Below are positions 19,882-29,027 of a stretch of 64,000 nt of DNA, piece by piece. The stretch's first letter is position 1, and the number at the start of each line of letters is the position of its first letter. The stretch is from positions 62,001-126,000 of the forward strand of contig NZ_BJNO01000002.1 of the NCBI RefSeq assembly GCF_006539725.1, given 5' to 3'. The DNA comes from Klebsiella terrigena. GTDB lineage: Bacteria; Pseudomonadota; Gammaproteobacteria; Enterobacterales; Enterobacteriaceae. The notes under the pieces are model-generated. The model was not told where the DNA came from and ran no database searches. It worked only from the letters and a program-made list of their open reading frames with translations. The position numbers and the translations under genes are program-made.

Positions 19882-21084
19882 TTACATGATGCGGCAGGCA
19901 AACCCTTTCAGATACAGACCTTCCGGGTAGGTTGCGATCACGGGATGGTCGGCAGCCTGGCGGAACTGTTCTATAAATTGTACATCACGTCCGGCGTCAA
20001 TTGCGGCATCGGCGATGATTTTCTGAAATAAATCGGTAGCCATCAGACCCGAGCAGGAGAAGGTCAGCAGGATCCCGCCGGGATTGAGCAGCTGGATAGC
20101 CAGCATGTTGATATCTTTATAGCCGCGGCAGGCGCCCATCAGCTGGCTTTTGTTCTCAACAAATTTCGGCGGATCCATCACGATCACGTCAAATTTTTCA
20201 TTCTGGTCACGATACTTACGCAGCAGCTTAAAGACGTCATCGCGGACAAATTCAGCTTTGGAGAGATCGAGCTGGTTCAGTTCGATATTCTGCTTCGCCA
20301 CGTCCAGCGCTTCCTGAGAGGTGTCCACGCTGATGACCTGGCTGCAGCCGCCCATCAGGGCAGAAACGGCAAAACCGCCGGTATAGGAGAAGCAGTTGAG
20401 GACGCGTTTGTCGGCAACATAGCGACGGGTCGCCAGGCGGCTATCGCGCTGATCGAGATAGTAGCCGGTTTTGTGGCCGCCCTGAATATCAACCAGCAGC
20501 TGCATTCCGTGCTCGGTGATGGGCAGCAGCGCAGGCGGCATTTCGCCGGTAACCAGGCCCTGTGCCAGATCCAAACCCTCTTTTTTACGTACCGCGACAT
20601 CGCTGCGATCGTAGATGGAACAGGTCGGGAACAGCGTTTGTAGCGCGCTAACGATAGAGGCGCGCTGATATTCTGCGCCAGCGCTAAGCAGCTGCAGAAC
20701 GAAAAAATTGCCGAAGCGGTCGATAGTTACGCCCGGAAGCCCGTCAGACTCGCCGGCAATCAGACGATAGCTGTCGAGGCCATCGCGCTCCGCCAGCCAT
20801 TCGCGCCAGGTTTGCGCCTGCTGCAGACGGCGTTCAAAAAAGGCAATATCGATCTCCTCGCTGCGGTCAAAACTCCAGACGCGAGCGCGGATCTGCGACG
20901 ATGGAGAGAACGCGCCGCGAGCAAGCCATTTCCCCTGCGAATCAACGATATCGATAGTTTCGCCGGAACGGGCTTTACCTTCCATACGGGCGACGGCGCC
21001 AGAGAAAATCCAGGGATGGCGACGCAGCAGGGATTTCTCGCGTCCTTTGGTCAACACTAAGCGGGGGAAAATGGAATCTGTCAT
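19882..21084 (-). CDS. rlmI: 23S rRNA m5C1962 methyltransferase RlmI
   Basis: Methylates C1962 of 23S rRNA with SAM. The 400 residues comprise an N-terminal PUA domain (about 5-80), a middle domain and a C-terminal Rossmann methyltransferase with [24 protein letters not shown] and [13 protein letters not shown]. The catalytic cysteine lies in the LTFSCSG segment. Starting at [20 protein letters not shown] gives the family length; the longer frame to 21219 is not supported. It has a few more N-terminal residues than the E. coli protein. Confidence 0.95.
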   Translation of the reverse strand: MTDSIFPRLVLTKGREKSLLRRHPWIFSGAVARMEGKARSGETIDIVDSQGKWLARGAFSPSSQIRARVWSFDRSEEIDIAFFERRLQQAQTWREWLAERDGLDSYRLIAGESDGLPGVTIDRFGNFFVLQLLSAGAEYQRASIVSALQTLFPTCSIYDRSDVAVRKKEGLDLAQGLVTGEMPPALLPITEHGMQLLVDIQGGHKTGYYLDQRDSRLATRRYVADKRVLNCFSYTGGFAVSALMGGCSQVISVDTSQEALDVAKQNIELNQLDLSKAEFVRDDVFKLLRKYRDQNEKFDVIVMDPPKFVENKSQLMGACRGYKDINMLAIQLLNPGGILLTFSCSGLMATDLFQKIIADAAIDAGRDVQFIEQFRQAADHPVIATYPEGLYLKGFACRIM

Positions 21085-21275
21085 GGGGCTACCTTTAGCA
21101 ACGGGAATGTCGGCACCGAAAAATGGCGCGTAGGTTAGCACATGTGGCCGCCGCAAGCACCATGCCCGCTGTGCAGGCAGGTGAGCGTTTCGGCACAAAA
21201 CACAGGCACTTTGGCACAATAAAAATCACCCGCGGATCTTACAGTGTTTTCCTCAACCCAATGGAGGAAAATGCA

Positions 21276-21830
21276 ATGAAAACAGGATTTGGCTTAGCTA
21301 TGGTTTTACTGTTAGCGACGTGCGGCAGCGCGGCAGCGGCGCAGTTTCAGGTCACCAGCGGCGATATGCGGGATGAAGGGAGCCTCGCTCAGGTACATTG
21401 GTTCAGCGGTTTTGGCTGCACCGGCGGCAACGTCTCGCCGCAGCTGGCCTGGAAAAATGCGCCGTCGGGGACCCGCAGTTTTGCCGTCACCGCCTACGAT
21501 CCGGATGCACCAACCGGCAGCGGCTGGTGGCACTGGACGGTGGTGAATATCAGCAGCAGCGTGACGAGCTTAGCCGCTGGCGCCGGAGATAAAAACAGCG
21601 CTAAACTGCCGGGCGGAGCGGTTCAGGGGCGCAATGATTTTGGCTATGCCGGTTTTGGCGGCGCCTGTCCGCCCGCTGGCGATAAGCCTCACCGCTACCG
21701 CTTTACCGTGTGGGCGCTTGATACGCCGACGTTACCCATTGATGCACAGGCCAGCGGTGCGCTGGTCGGATTTATGTTGCACAGCCACGCTATCGCCAGC
21801 GCGCAGCTGACGGCAAGGGCAGGGCGCTAA
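21276..21830 (+). CDS. Secreted YbhB/YbcL-family (PEBP-like) protein
   Basis: Phosphatidylethanolamine-binding-protein fold, 184 residues, with a signal peptide of about 22 residues ending in AAAA. Family motifs are visible: GNVSPQLAWKNAP, AVTAYDPDAPTGSGWWHW and the late HRYRFTVWALDTPTL. The related YbcL proteins of uropathogenic E. coli dampen neutrophil migration, and others are of unknown use. A GGAGG ribosome site sits before the ATG at 21276. It is followed 18 bases later by an AraC-type regulator, and the pair interrupts the E. coli order rlmI-yccX. Confidence 0.85.
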   Translation: MKTGFGLAMVLLLATCGSAAAAQFQVTSGDMRDEGSLAQVHWFSGFGCTGGNVSPQLAWKNAPSGTRSFAVTAYDPDAPTGSGWWHWTVVNISSSVTSLAAGAGDKNSAKLPGGAVQGRNDFGYAGFGGACPPAGDKPHRYRFTVWALDTPTLPIDAQASGALVGFMLHSHAIASAQLTARAGR

Positions 21831-21848
21831 CCCCGTAAGGATGGCCAG

Positions 21849-22637
21849 ATGCAGAATATAAACTTTCGCCATAACGCCTTAACCGCGGCGGAAATTACCT
21901 CCAGGCGCCTGTATAAACTGCATCGCGTGACCCTATTTACCCCCGCGCTGTGCCGGGTCAATCGCGGCAGCAAAATTATCGTTCAGGGCGTTAGCCAGAT
22001 GCTGGCGACGCCGCAGCAGCTGATTATTCTGCCCGCCGATCTTGAGCTCGAGGTGATTAATCAGCCCGATAAGGGGCTGTTTTGCTCCGATCTGCTCTCT
22101 TTGACGCCGGAGCTGCTGGCGGATTTTAAGGCCCGCTATATGAGCGAGCCGCAGCCCGGGCGACTTACCTCTCTGTGCGCACCGGCGACCCCGGACCTGC
22201 TGTTTATGTGGCAAAACGTCCTGCAGGCGGTACGCAGCGGGCTGTCGGCGGAGCTGCAGCATCATCAGGCGATGGGGCTGCTGCTGGCGCTGCATCAGGC
22301 GGGCTACGCCGGGCCGCTGCTCAATGAGCGCCAGCAGAACCTGAGCGGCCAGGTGCGGCAAATTATCATGCTGTCGCCCGCGCAGGCCTGGAGCGTCCCG
22401 CGAGTGGCGAAGATGCTGTTTCTTGGTGAATCGACGCTGCGCCGTCGCCTGCAGCAGGAAGATCAAAGTTTTCGCCAGATTGTTGAGGAGGTGCGTATGG
22501 CCTACGCTCTCGGCCAGCTACAATCGACCTCATTACCGATAGGTGAAATCGCCCTCAACAGCGGCTATCAGTCCGGTTCGCGCTTCACGGCGCGCTTTCG
22601 CCAGCACTATGGCCTGTTGCCGAAGCACGTACGCTAG
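21849..22637 (+). CDS. AraC-family transcriptional regulator
   Basis: A 262-residue regulator with an N-terminal sensing domain of the AraC_N type (about 1-150) and a C-terminal double helix-turn-helix (about 165-262). The helices include [21 protein letters not shown] and the second-motif signature [25 protein letters not shown]. Its close linkage to the upstream PEBP-like gene suggests it controls that gene or itself. The ligand is unknown. Confidence 0.85.
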   Translation: MQNINFRHNALTAAEITSRRLYKLHRVTLFTPALCRVNRGSKIIVQGVSQMLATPQQLIILPADLELEVINQPDKGLFCSDLLSLTPELLADFKARYMSEPQPGRLTSLCAPATPDLLFMWQNVLQAVRSGLSAELQHHQAMGLLLALHQAGYAGPLLNERQQNLSGQVRQIIMLSPAQAWSVPRVAKMLFLGESTLRRRLQQEDQSFRQIVEEVRMAYALGQLQSTSLPIGEIALNSGYQSGSRFTARFRQHYGLLPKHVR

Positions 22638-22690
22638 CCAGAATTTGCTATTCTCAGCGTAGAGTTATTGGCAATAAAAGGAGAGCAATC

Positions 22691-22972
22691 ATGGCGACAC
22701 TCTGCACGATGGCATGGGTATATGGTTCAGTTCAGGGGGTTGGCTTTCGCTACACGACGCAGCGGGAGGCGTTACGCCTGGGGCTGACGGGCTACGCGCG
22801 CAATCTGGACGACGGCAGCGTCGAGGTTTTGGCCTGCGGCGAGGCGGAGCAGGTGGCGGCGCTGGTGAGCTGGCTGAAGGAGGGCGGGCCTCGCAGCGCA
22901 CGGGTCGATCGGGTGCACACCGAGCCCCATCAGCCCACCAGAGAGTGGCAAAAGTTCTCTATTCTGTACTAG
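22691..22972 (+). CDS. yccX: Acylphosphatase YccX
   Basis: Hydrolyses acyl phosphates such as acetyl phosphate. The 93-residue protein has the signature VQGVGFR with catalytic Arg20, and Asn38 in [13 protein letters not shown] strong AAGGAG ribosome site precedes the start. Its stop overlaps the last bases of convergent tusE. Confidence 0.95.
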   Translation: MATLCTMAWVYGSVQGVGFRYTTQREALRLGLTGYARNLDDGSVEVLACGEAEQVAALVSWLKEGGPRSARVDRVHTEPHQPTREWQKFSILY

Positions 22973-23298
22973 ATGCATTTCACCGGTTTGGGCAGCCCGG
23001 CAATTTTCGTTGCCTGTTTGGCGGGGCCTTTGGGGAACAGGCGGTAGAGATAGCGGCTGTTGCCTTTCTCCTCGCCGAACTTATTTGCCATCGCCTTCAC
23101 CAGCATCCGAATGGCCGGCGAGGTGTTGAACTCCAGATAAAAGTCGCGGACAAAACGCACGACCTCCCAGTGTTCTGTCGACAGGATAATACCTTCCCGC
23201 TCGGCAATAGCGGTCGCCAGGGCTTCGCTCCAGAGGGTGGTATCCTTCAGATAGCCTTCGCTATCGGTCTCAATTTCATTGCCTTCAAAGATAAACAT
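22969..23298 (-). CDS. tusE: Sulfurtransferase TusE
   Basis: Accepts sulfur from TusBCD and passes it to MnmA for 2-thiouridine formation at the wobble position of tRNA. The 109 residues end in GLPKPVKCI, with the essential cysteine at position 108. The middle block ([19 protein letters not shown]) is the DsrC-family core. Confidence 0.96.
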   Translation of the reverse strand: MFIFEGNEIETDSEGYLKDTTLWSEALATAIAEREGIILSTEHWEVVRFVRDFYLEFNTSPAIRMLVKAMANKFGEEKGNSRYLYRLFPKGPAKQATKIAGLPKPVKCI

Positions 23299-23336
23299 AA
23301 TTCTTCACATACCGCTAAAACTGGCGGCAGTTTAGC

Positions 23337-23366
23337 AAAAAAAAAGGCCCCGCATAAGCAGGGCCC
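23337..23366 (-). terminator. Terminator of yccA
   Basis: On the minus strand the GC-rich stem GGCCCTGC/GCGGGGCC with a short loop is followed by at least eight T, located between yccA and tusE. Confidence 0.8.
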
Positions 23367-23385
23367 GAGAAGAACGTGGGAGAGA

Positions 23386-24045
23386 TTAGTCTTTGCTGGC
23401 GAAGCCCAGAATGCTGAGCAGGCTGACAAAGATGTTGTACAGCGACACGTACAGGCTCACGGTGGCGCGGATATAGTTGGTTTCACCGCCGCGGATGATG
23501 TTGCTGGTTTCAAACAGGATGGCGCCGGATGAAATCAGAATAAACACCGCGCTGATTGCCAGATGCAGAGCCGGCAGCTGCAGGAAGATATTCGCCACCA
23601 TACCGATCAGCACCACCACTACGCCTGCCATCAGCATGCCGCCAAGGAAAGACATATCTTTGCGGGTCGTAAGCACATAGGCCGAGCAGCAGAAGAACAC
23701 CAGCGCCGTACCGCCCAGCGCCAGGCCGATCAAATCTCCCATACCCGCCGACAGATAGGCGTTAAGCATCGGCCCAAGGATATAGCCCAGGAAGCCGGTA
23801 AAGGCGAAGGCCGCGAGGATGCCCGATGGCTTGTCGGCCAGCTTATAGGTCAGGAACATCAGTCCGTACATGCCGACCAGGGTCAGAATCAGCCCGGGAG
23901 ATGGTAGCATCAGGACCGTGCTTGCCGTTGCCGTAATGGCAGAAAATGCCAGCGTCAGGCTGAGCAGGAAATAGGTGTTCCGCAGAACTTTGTGCGTGCT
24001 GAGCAGCGATGAACGGTCACGCGACGACGTAATTATACGATCCAT
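23386..24045 (-). CDS. yccA: BAX inhibitor-1 family membrane protein YccA
   Basis: Inner-membrane protein of 219 residues with seven hydrophobic helices. In E. coli YccA is a substrate and modulator of the FtsH protease and protects SecY from degradation when translocation jams. The cytoplasmic N-terminal tail ([19 protein letters not shown]) is the part FtsH grips. In E. coli serT follows directly; here an extra oppA-like gene lies between. Confidence 0.94.
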   Translation of the reverse strand: MDRIITSSRDRSSLLSTHKVLRNTYFLLSLTLAFSAITATASTVLMLPSPGLILTLVGMYGLMFLTYKLADKPSGILAAFAFTGFLGYILGPMLNAYLSAGMGDLIGLALGGTALVFFCCSAYVLTTRKDMSFLGGMLMAGVVVVLIGMVANIFLQLPALHLAISAVFILISSGAILFETSNIIRGGETNYIRATVSLYVSLYNIFVSLLSILGFASKD

Positions 24046-24312
24046 GAGTCACTCTCTTATGACAGATGTTATTAATAACGAAGCATAAAAAAACCACGCC
24101 AGAAGCCATAGTGCTTTTACCCATCTTTACTTAGACCTCAGCGCAGAGAACCAGCATATTATTCTAATAAATGACGGTAAGGCGGCGCGTTTGTGCGTTT
24201 GGCGTCAGGAACCCGATCGGAATCTGATAGGTCACTGAAAAATATTGCGTTATGGCGATTCTGTGGCTAAGTGTGGAGAGGGTACAAACGAAGCACCATA
24301 AAGGCAAGGGAT

Positions 24313-25941
24313 ATGAAATTACAAAAATATAACGACATCACGCGGGCGCTACTGGTGGTGGGTTTACTCGCCGCAGCGGCGCCGACTCTCGCAGCACAGG
24401 TCCCGGCCGGCACCGCGCTGGCAGAGAAGCAGGAGCTGGTCAGAAATAACGGTAGCGAGCCCTCATCGCTGGATCCGCATAAAGTCGAAAGTGACGTGGA
24501 ATTCAACATCATCAGCGATCTCTTCGATGGGCTGGTCAGCGTCTCTCCGGCAGGCGAAATTCAGCCTCGTCTGGCGGCGAAATGGGACAACAAAGATAAC
24601 ACCGTCTGGACGTTCCACCTGCGTCCGGGCGTCACCTGGTCTGACGGGACCGCAATTACCGCCCAGGATATTGTCTGGAGCTGGCAGCGGCTGGTTTCCC
24701 CGGCTACGGCATCACCCTATGCCAGCTATCCGGGAAATATGCATATTGTGAATGCGCAGGATATCGCGCAGGGTAAAAAAACGCCCGATACGCTGGGGGT
24801 GAAGGCTCTCGATGACGCCACGCTGGAAGTCACCTTGAGCCAGCCTAACGCCGCGTTCTTGCCGATGCTGGCGCACCCGTCTCTGGTACCGATTGATAAA
24901 GTGCTGGTCAGCCGCTTCGGCGAGAAGTGGACCAAACCCGAGCATATGGTGACCAGCGGCGCCTATAAGCTGTCCAGGTGGGTAGTGAACGAGCGCATCG
25001 TGGCCGAGCGCAATCCGCGCTATTGGGATAATGCCGCTACCGTGATCAATAAAGTGACCTATCTACCCATTAGCTCCGAGGCGGCAGATGTTAACCGCTA
25101 TAAAGCGGGAGAAATCGATATCGTTTTTACGGTGCCGATTAACCAGTTTACGCAGTTGAAAAAAACCATGGGCGAGCAGCTGAACGTCTCCCCGCAGCTG
25201 GCGACGTACTATTACGAATTCAATACCACCAGGCCGCCGTTTAACGACCCGCGGGTCCGGCTGGCGCTGAATATGGCGCTGGATAAAGACATCATCGCAG
25301 AGAAGGTCCTGGGGCAGGGGCAGCGTCCGGCATGGTTAATTAGCCAGCCTGATATTGGCGGCGTAAAGCTGCATAACCCGGACTATGCCAGCTGGCCGCG
25401 CGACAAGCGTATTGCCGAGGCTAAAAAGCTGCTGAGCGAAGCCGGTTATAATGACAGCCACCCGCTGGTGTTTAATTTGCTCTACAACACTTCTGAATCG
25501 CATCAGCGCGTGGCCATTGCCGCCAGTTCGATGTGGAAGAAAAACCTCGCCGTTGAGGCGAAGCTACAAAATCAGGAGTGGAAAACGATGCTCGACACCA
25601 TGCATACGCATAATTTTGATGCGGTGCGCTACGCGTGGATTGCCGATTATGACGATGCCGCCACCTTCCTCAATAACTTCCGCACCGGCGATAGTGAAAA
25701 TACCAGCCAGTACAGCAACCCTGCGTACGATGAAGCGTTGCGTAATGCGGCCAAAGCGCCGGACGTGGCCACCCGGGGCAAGTTTTATCAGCAGGCAGAG
25801 GACCTGTTGGGCAAAGATGTCCCGGCAGTCCCGGTTTACCACTATGTCCGTACGCATCTGGTGAAGCCGTGGGTAGGCGGATTTACGCCGGATAAGCTGG
25901 GGTATTACTTTACCCGCGATATGTACATCAAAAAACATTAA
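24313..25941 (+). CDS. OppA/MppA-like peptide-binding protein (orphan)
   Basis: Periplasmic binding protein (SBP_bac_5) of 542 residues with a signal peptide of about 27 residues (cleaved near LAAQV). It shares the OppA/MppA pattern: AEKQELVRNNGSEPSSLDPHK, YNTSESHQRVAIAASSMWKKN and LQNQEWKTMLDTMHTHNFD. MppA and OppA bind murein or oligopeptides and use the OppBCDF permease. No permease or ATPase gene is nearby, so this copy presumably borrows one. An AAGGG site precedes ATG 24313. The 267 bases upstream to yccA hold no other gene. Confidence 0.88.
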   Translation: MKLQKYNDITRALLVVGLLAAAAPTLAAQVPAGTALAEKQELVRNNGSEPSSLDPHKVESDVEFNIISDLFDGLVSVSPAGEIQPRLAAKWDNKDNTVWTFHLRPGVTWSDGTAITAQDIVWSWQRLVSPATASPYASYPGNMHIVNAQDIAQGKKTPDTLGVKALDDATLEVTLSQPNAAFLPMLAHPSLVPIDKVLVSRFGEKWTKPEHMVTSGAYKLSRWVVNERIVAERNPRYWDNAATVINKVTYLPISSEAADVNRYKAGEIDIVFTVPINQFTQLKKTMGEQLNVSPQLATYYYEFNTTRPPFNDPRVRLALNMALDKDIIAEKVLGQGQRPAWLISQPDIGGVKLHNPDYASWPRDKRIAEAKKLLSEAGYNDSHPLVFNLLYNTSESHQRVAIAASSMWKKNLAVEAKLQNQEWKTMLDTMHTHNFDAVRYAWIADYDDAATFLNNFRTGDSENTSQYSNPAYDEALRNAAKAPDVATRGKFYQQAEDLLGKDVPAVPVYHYVRTHLVKPWVGGFTPDKLGYYFTRDMYIKKH

Positions 25942-26084
25942 CGCTGGGAGGGCGGCTGGCGCTGAAATTCTGCGCAAACCGCCTGATTTTCAGACGAATA
26001 ACACAGTTTTGTTTGTTTTTAAGGCAGTTGAACAAAATCGTGCTTTACAGCCTGAACGGAGGTGTTTATAGTGCGCCCCATACC

Positions 26085-26172
26085 GGAAGCGTGGCCGAGC
26101 GGTTGAAGGCACCGGTCTTGAAAACCGGCGACCCGAAAGGGTTCTAGAGTTCGAATCTCTACGCTTCCGCCA
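26085..26172 (+). tRNA. serT: tRNA-Ser (anticodon UGA)
   Basis: An 88-base class II tRNA with acceptor stem GGAAGCG/CGCTTCC, discriminator G and encoded CCA. The anticodon loop CTTGAAA gives anticodon TGA, the long variable arm is CGACCCGAAAGGGTT, and the T loop is TTCGAAT. It differs from E. coli serT at only a few compensated bases. Position downstream of yccA matches E. coli apart from the inserted oppA-like gene. Confidence 0.97.
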
Positions 26173-26177
26173 AATAA

Positions 26178-26212
26178 AAGAAGGGGTTACCAAAAGGTAG
26201 CCCCTTCTTGCT
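26178..26212 (+). terminator. Hairpin terminator after serT
   Basis: AAGAAGGGGTTACC-AAAA-GGTAGCCCCTTCTT is a 14-bp stem with one G-U pair, followed by a weak T-run (GCTTT). Confidence 0.75.
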
Positions 26213-26446
26213 TTGGGCTGTTGGTATCGTGTTGGTCTATTCGCCGGGCATACTGTCCATTTTGACACCCTCAATCGTTTGCCTTTCCACGGCGATGGAG
26301 CATTGAGCGTCGGCGAAATTTCCCTCTTCCTGTCCTGGGCTGTTCGGTTTTGTCTATGCTGAACAACGCCTTATCTTTGCTGCTCCCCTCAACGGCCGAA
26401 ATATCGCCTGCGCGAAGCAGACAACCGACCCGACCCGCGTCATCGA

Positions 26447-27802
26447 TCAGGCGCGCAGACGGAGGCCGAAGATATTGTTGCCACGCGCGTGCAGGTAATA
26501 AGCGCTGCCACCGTGTAATGTGGCTATTGCGCTGACCAGCGACAGCCCCAGTCCGCTACCGGCGGTGTGGCGGACGTTGTCTCCGCGCCAGAAACGTTCG
26601 AATAGCTTGTCAGGCTCGGCAAGCACTTCACCGGCGTTGGAGACTTCAACCTCAACGAATTCACCGCGTTGAAAGGCCCCGACGGATATCGTTCCTTTTC
26701 CCGGTGAATAGCGAATTGCATTCGTCAGCAGGTTAGTCATCGCCCGCTGGAAGAGCATTTTATCCGCGGTGAGGCTACCTTCGGCTTTCAGCTCGATGAA
26801 TATTTCCCGCTCCTCCGCGACGGGCTCCAGGAAGTCGATCAGCGTTTCCAGGGCGTCATGGAGTAGGAACGTTTGTTCATTGAGTTTGATATTGTTGTGC
26901 GTGGCGCGGGCGAGAAAGAGAATATTCTCTGTCAGCCGCGACAGACCCTCCAGCTCTTCAATATTCCATTCAAGCAGAGTCTGGTATTCCGCCGCTGAAC
27001 GCTCATGACCAAGCGCAACCTGATTCTGACCTAATAAAACGTTGATGGGGGTACGTATCTCATGAGCCAGGTCGTCGGCAAACTGGGTCAGACGGATAAA
27101 GTCCGTCGACAGGCGCTGGCGCATGGCATTAAGCGCCTCGCCGAGCGGAAGAAGCTCCTGCGGTATCGCCTGAAGCGGCACCGGATTATTTAACCTGTCG
27201 CTGCCGGTTTCTGCCATGATCTTGCTTAACTGACCGATCGCGCGAAGCCCTCTACGGATAAGTATCGGACTGACGGCGGCACACAGCAGAATGGCGGCCA
27301 GCGAAACCAGAATACTTTGCTGGCGATAACGTTCGAGCATGAGCGCTCGCTCGCGTGCAACCCGTGCAAGGGTAATGGTTATCGGTCCTTCCTGTGAATT
27401 TGCCTGCAGGCTAAGCGCTGAGACTTCGGTATCGTCAGCGTTGACCCAGCGGTGCAGCTGTTTCGCGTTGGGTTGGCTGCTTATCGACGTGGGCGTGATA
27501 TCCGGCAAAGCAACGCCCGTATGGTTAATACTGACGTTTTGCTCATGCTGTGAGCGGATGCTGAGAATATCCTGGCGGATATCGACCATGCGATTGAAAT
27601 AGAGCGGCAGGGAGCCGGGATGGGCGCCATCTTCAAGTAACTGCCTTAATTGGGCCGCACGGTTAAGAAGAGTTTGATCGTCACGCCAGATAAGCTCGCT
27701 GCGTAATGCGTTATAAAGGATCAGGCTTATACCGCTGCAGGCCATCGTCATAATCAGCGTGAAAATCGCCGTCAGCCGCAGAGTGAGGGAAGGGCTATAC
27801 AC
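26447..27802 (-). CDS. hprS: Sensor histidine kinase HprS (YedV)
   Basis: Membrane sensor of the HprSR pair, which in E. coli responds to H2O2/HOCl and overlaps with copper sensing through CusSR. Of 451 residues, two membrane helices flank a periplasmic domain (about 35-160), followed by HAMP, the H-box ADDLAHEIRTPINVLLGQNQ, the N-box NLLTNAIRYSPG and the G-box GSGLGLSLVSAIA. It overlaps hprR by 8 bases. Identity rests on homology and on the hiuH neighbour. Confidence 0.88.
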   Translation of the reverse strand: MYSPSLTLRLTAIFTLIMTMACSGISLILYNALRSELIWRDDQTLLNRAAQLRQLLEDGAHPGSLPLYFNRMVDIRQDILSIRSQHEQNVSINHTGVALPDITPTSISSQPNAKQLHRWVNADDTEVSALSLQANSQEGPITITLARVARERALMLERYRQQSILVSLAAILLCAAVSPILIRRGLRAIGQLSKIMAETGSDRLNNPVPLQAIPQELLPLGEALNAMRQRLSTDFIRLTQFADDLAHEIRTPINVLLGQNQVALGHERSAAEYQTLLEWNIEELEGLSRLTENILFLARATHNNIKLNEQTFLLHDALETLIDFLEPVAEEREIFIELKAEGSLTADKMLFQRAMTNLLTNAIRYSPGKGTISVGAFQRGEFVEVEVSNAGEVLAEPDKLFERFWRGDNVRHTAGSGLGLSLVSAIATLHGGSAYYLHARGNNIFGLRLRA

Positions 27803-28475
27803 CGCCGGGCTCCTGTTCCGTCAGACAATATCCCATGCCTCTTACCGTGGTAATAAGCTTTTTAGCAAAAGGATCGTCTACTTTACGTCGCAGGCGGCGA
27901 ATGGCGACATCCACGATGTTGGTTTCGCTGTCGAAATTAACCCCCCAAATTTCGCTGGCAAGCAGAGTCCGGGGCAGGATTTCACCGTGACGACTCGCCA
28001 GAAGCCACAGCAGCATAAACTCTTTACGCGTTAGCGCCACGGGTATGCCGCCGCGCGTCACCTGAAGGCGCGCCGAGTCCATCACCAGATCGGCCACACG
28101 AAGCGAAGTGCTGTACGGCTGGTGCTGGCGGAGCTGATTCTTTACCCTTGCCAGCAGCTCAGAAAATGAGAACGGTTTGACCAGATAATCATTCGCTCCC
28201 AGCTCCAGCCCTCTGACCCGATCGTCAACCGAATCTCTGGCGGTGAGGCAAATAACGGGAATATTGCAGGCGGTGCGCAGGGCTTGCAGCACCTGCCATC
28301 CATCCATACCCGGCAGCATAATATCCAGTATGACCAGGCTGTAGGGGTGTGCCAGCGCCAGGTGCAGGCCGTCCCGCCCGTCCGCCGCGTGATCCACGAT
28401 ATAGCCCGCTTCTTCCAGTCCCTTGCGCACCCAGGCGCTGGCTCTCTGGTTATCTTCAATGAGTAATAGTTTCAT
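27795..28475 (-). CDS. hprR: OmpR-type response regulator HprR (YedW)
   Basis: DNA-binding partner of HprS, 226 residues, starting MKLLLIEDNQ; a longer frame to 28541 adds unconserved residues. The phospho-acceptor is Asp51 in LVILDIMLPG, with Lys in LVKPFSF and a winged-helix C-terminal domain (TNIVDVAIRRLRRKVDD). It is divergent from hiuH, as hprRS is divergent from hiuH-msrPQ in E. coli. A symmetric site (28525-28542) sits between them. Confidence 0.88.
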   Translation of the reverse strand: MKLLLIEDNQRASAWVRKGLEEAGYIVDHAADGRDGLHLALAHPYSLVILDIMLPGMDGWQVLQALRTACNIPVICLTARDSVDDRVRGLELGANDYLVKPFSFSELLARVKNQLRQHQPYSTSLRVADLVMDSARLQVTRGGIPVALTRKEFMLLWLLASRHGEILPRTLLASEIWGVNFDSETNIVDVAIRRLRRKVDDPFAKKLITTVRGMGYCLTEQEPGGV

Positions 28476-28524
28476 TCGCGCAGTTTGCCATGAATTGTAT
28501 GACCGCCCCAGCGTTTCAGCGCCA

Positions 28525-28542
28525 GATGACAATATGGTCATC
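28525..28542. promoter_or_regulatory. Candidate HprR operator between hprR and hiuH
   Basis: GATGAC-AATATG-GTCATC is a perfect inverted repeat with a 6-base spacer. The layout (6-base arms, 6-base gap) is that of the E. coli HprR/CusR boxes (CATTAC-N6-GTAATG), but the arm sequence differs. Location between the divergent regulator and target supports the role; this is inference. Confidence 0.55.
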
Positions 28543-28610
28543 TTTCTGACAGGTTATTTCGAAAACCACTCGGGTATAAAAGTGCGGTGATTAACACAGG
28601 AGAATCAACT

Positions 28611-29021
28611 ATGAAAAAGTCCGTTGCCGCCTTGTCCCTCGCCATGCTTCTGGCTGCCCCCGGTATTACCCTTGCCGCCAGCAAAAACCCGCTGAGCGTC
28701 CATGTGCTAAACCAGCAAACGGGGCTGCCGGCACCGCACGTTGGCGTGACGCTTGAGCAGAAACAGGGTGAGAACTGGAAGGTTCTGAATACGGCCAGCA
28801 CTAACGAGGATGGCCGCATTGATGCGCTATGGCCGGGAAAGCCCTTTGAAGCGGGAGAGTACCGGGTGACTTTTAAAACCGGGAAATACTTCGCTGAACA
28901 AAAACAGCAGAGTTTTTTCCCAGAAATCCCGGTTGAATTCCAGATAACGAATACGACCACCACCTATCACGTCCCGCTGTTGCTGAGCCAGTACGGCTAC
29001 TCCACCTACCGGGGAAGCTGA
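28611..29021 (+). CDS. hiuH: Periplasmic 5-hydroxyisourate hydrolase HiuH
   Basis: Transthyretin-like enzyme that opens 5-hydroxyisourate to OHCU. The 136 residues begin with a signal peptide ([10 protein letters not shown]..., cut near LAAS), then the family motifs [19 protein letters not shown] and the C-terminal YRGS active-site tail. The true start follows ACAGGAG; an upstream in-frame ATG at 28587 is not needed. A second, cytoplasmic HIU hydrolase (hpxT) is at 51.1 kb. The msrPQ genes that follow hiuH in E. coli are missing; a GlcG-like gene follows instead. Confidence 0.93.
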   Translation: MKKSVAALSLAMLLAAPGITLAASKNPLSVHVLNQQTGLPAPHVGVTLEQKQGENWKVLNTASTNEDGRIDALWPGKPFEAGEYRVTFKTGKYFAEQKQQSFFPEIPVEFQITNTTTTYHVPLLLSQYGYSTYRGS

Positions 29022-29027
29022 GCATAA

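Noticed and set aside
25990-26274. Minus-strand ORF across serT
   Set aside because: It is the mirror of the tRNA sequence and its terminator hairpin, a common false ORF.
26215-26440. Possible integrase or att scar downstream of serT
   Set aside because: No repeat of the tRNA 3' end and no recognisable integrase motif. Only short open stretches without starts are present.
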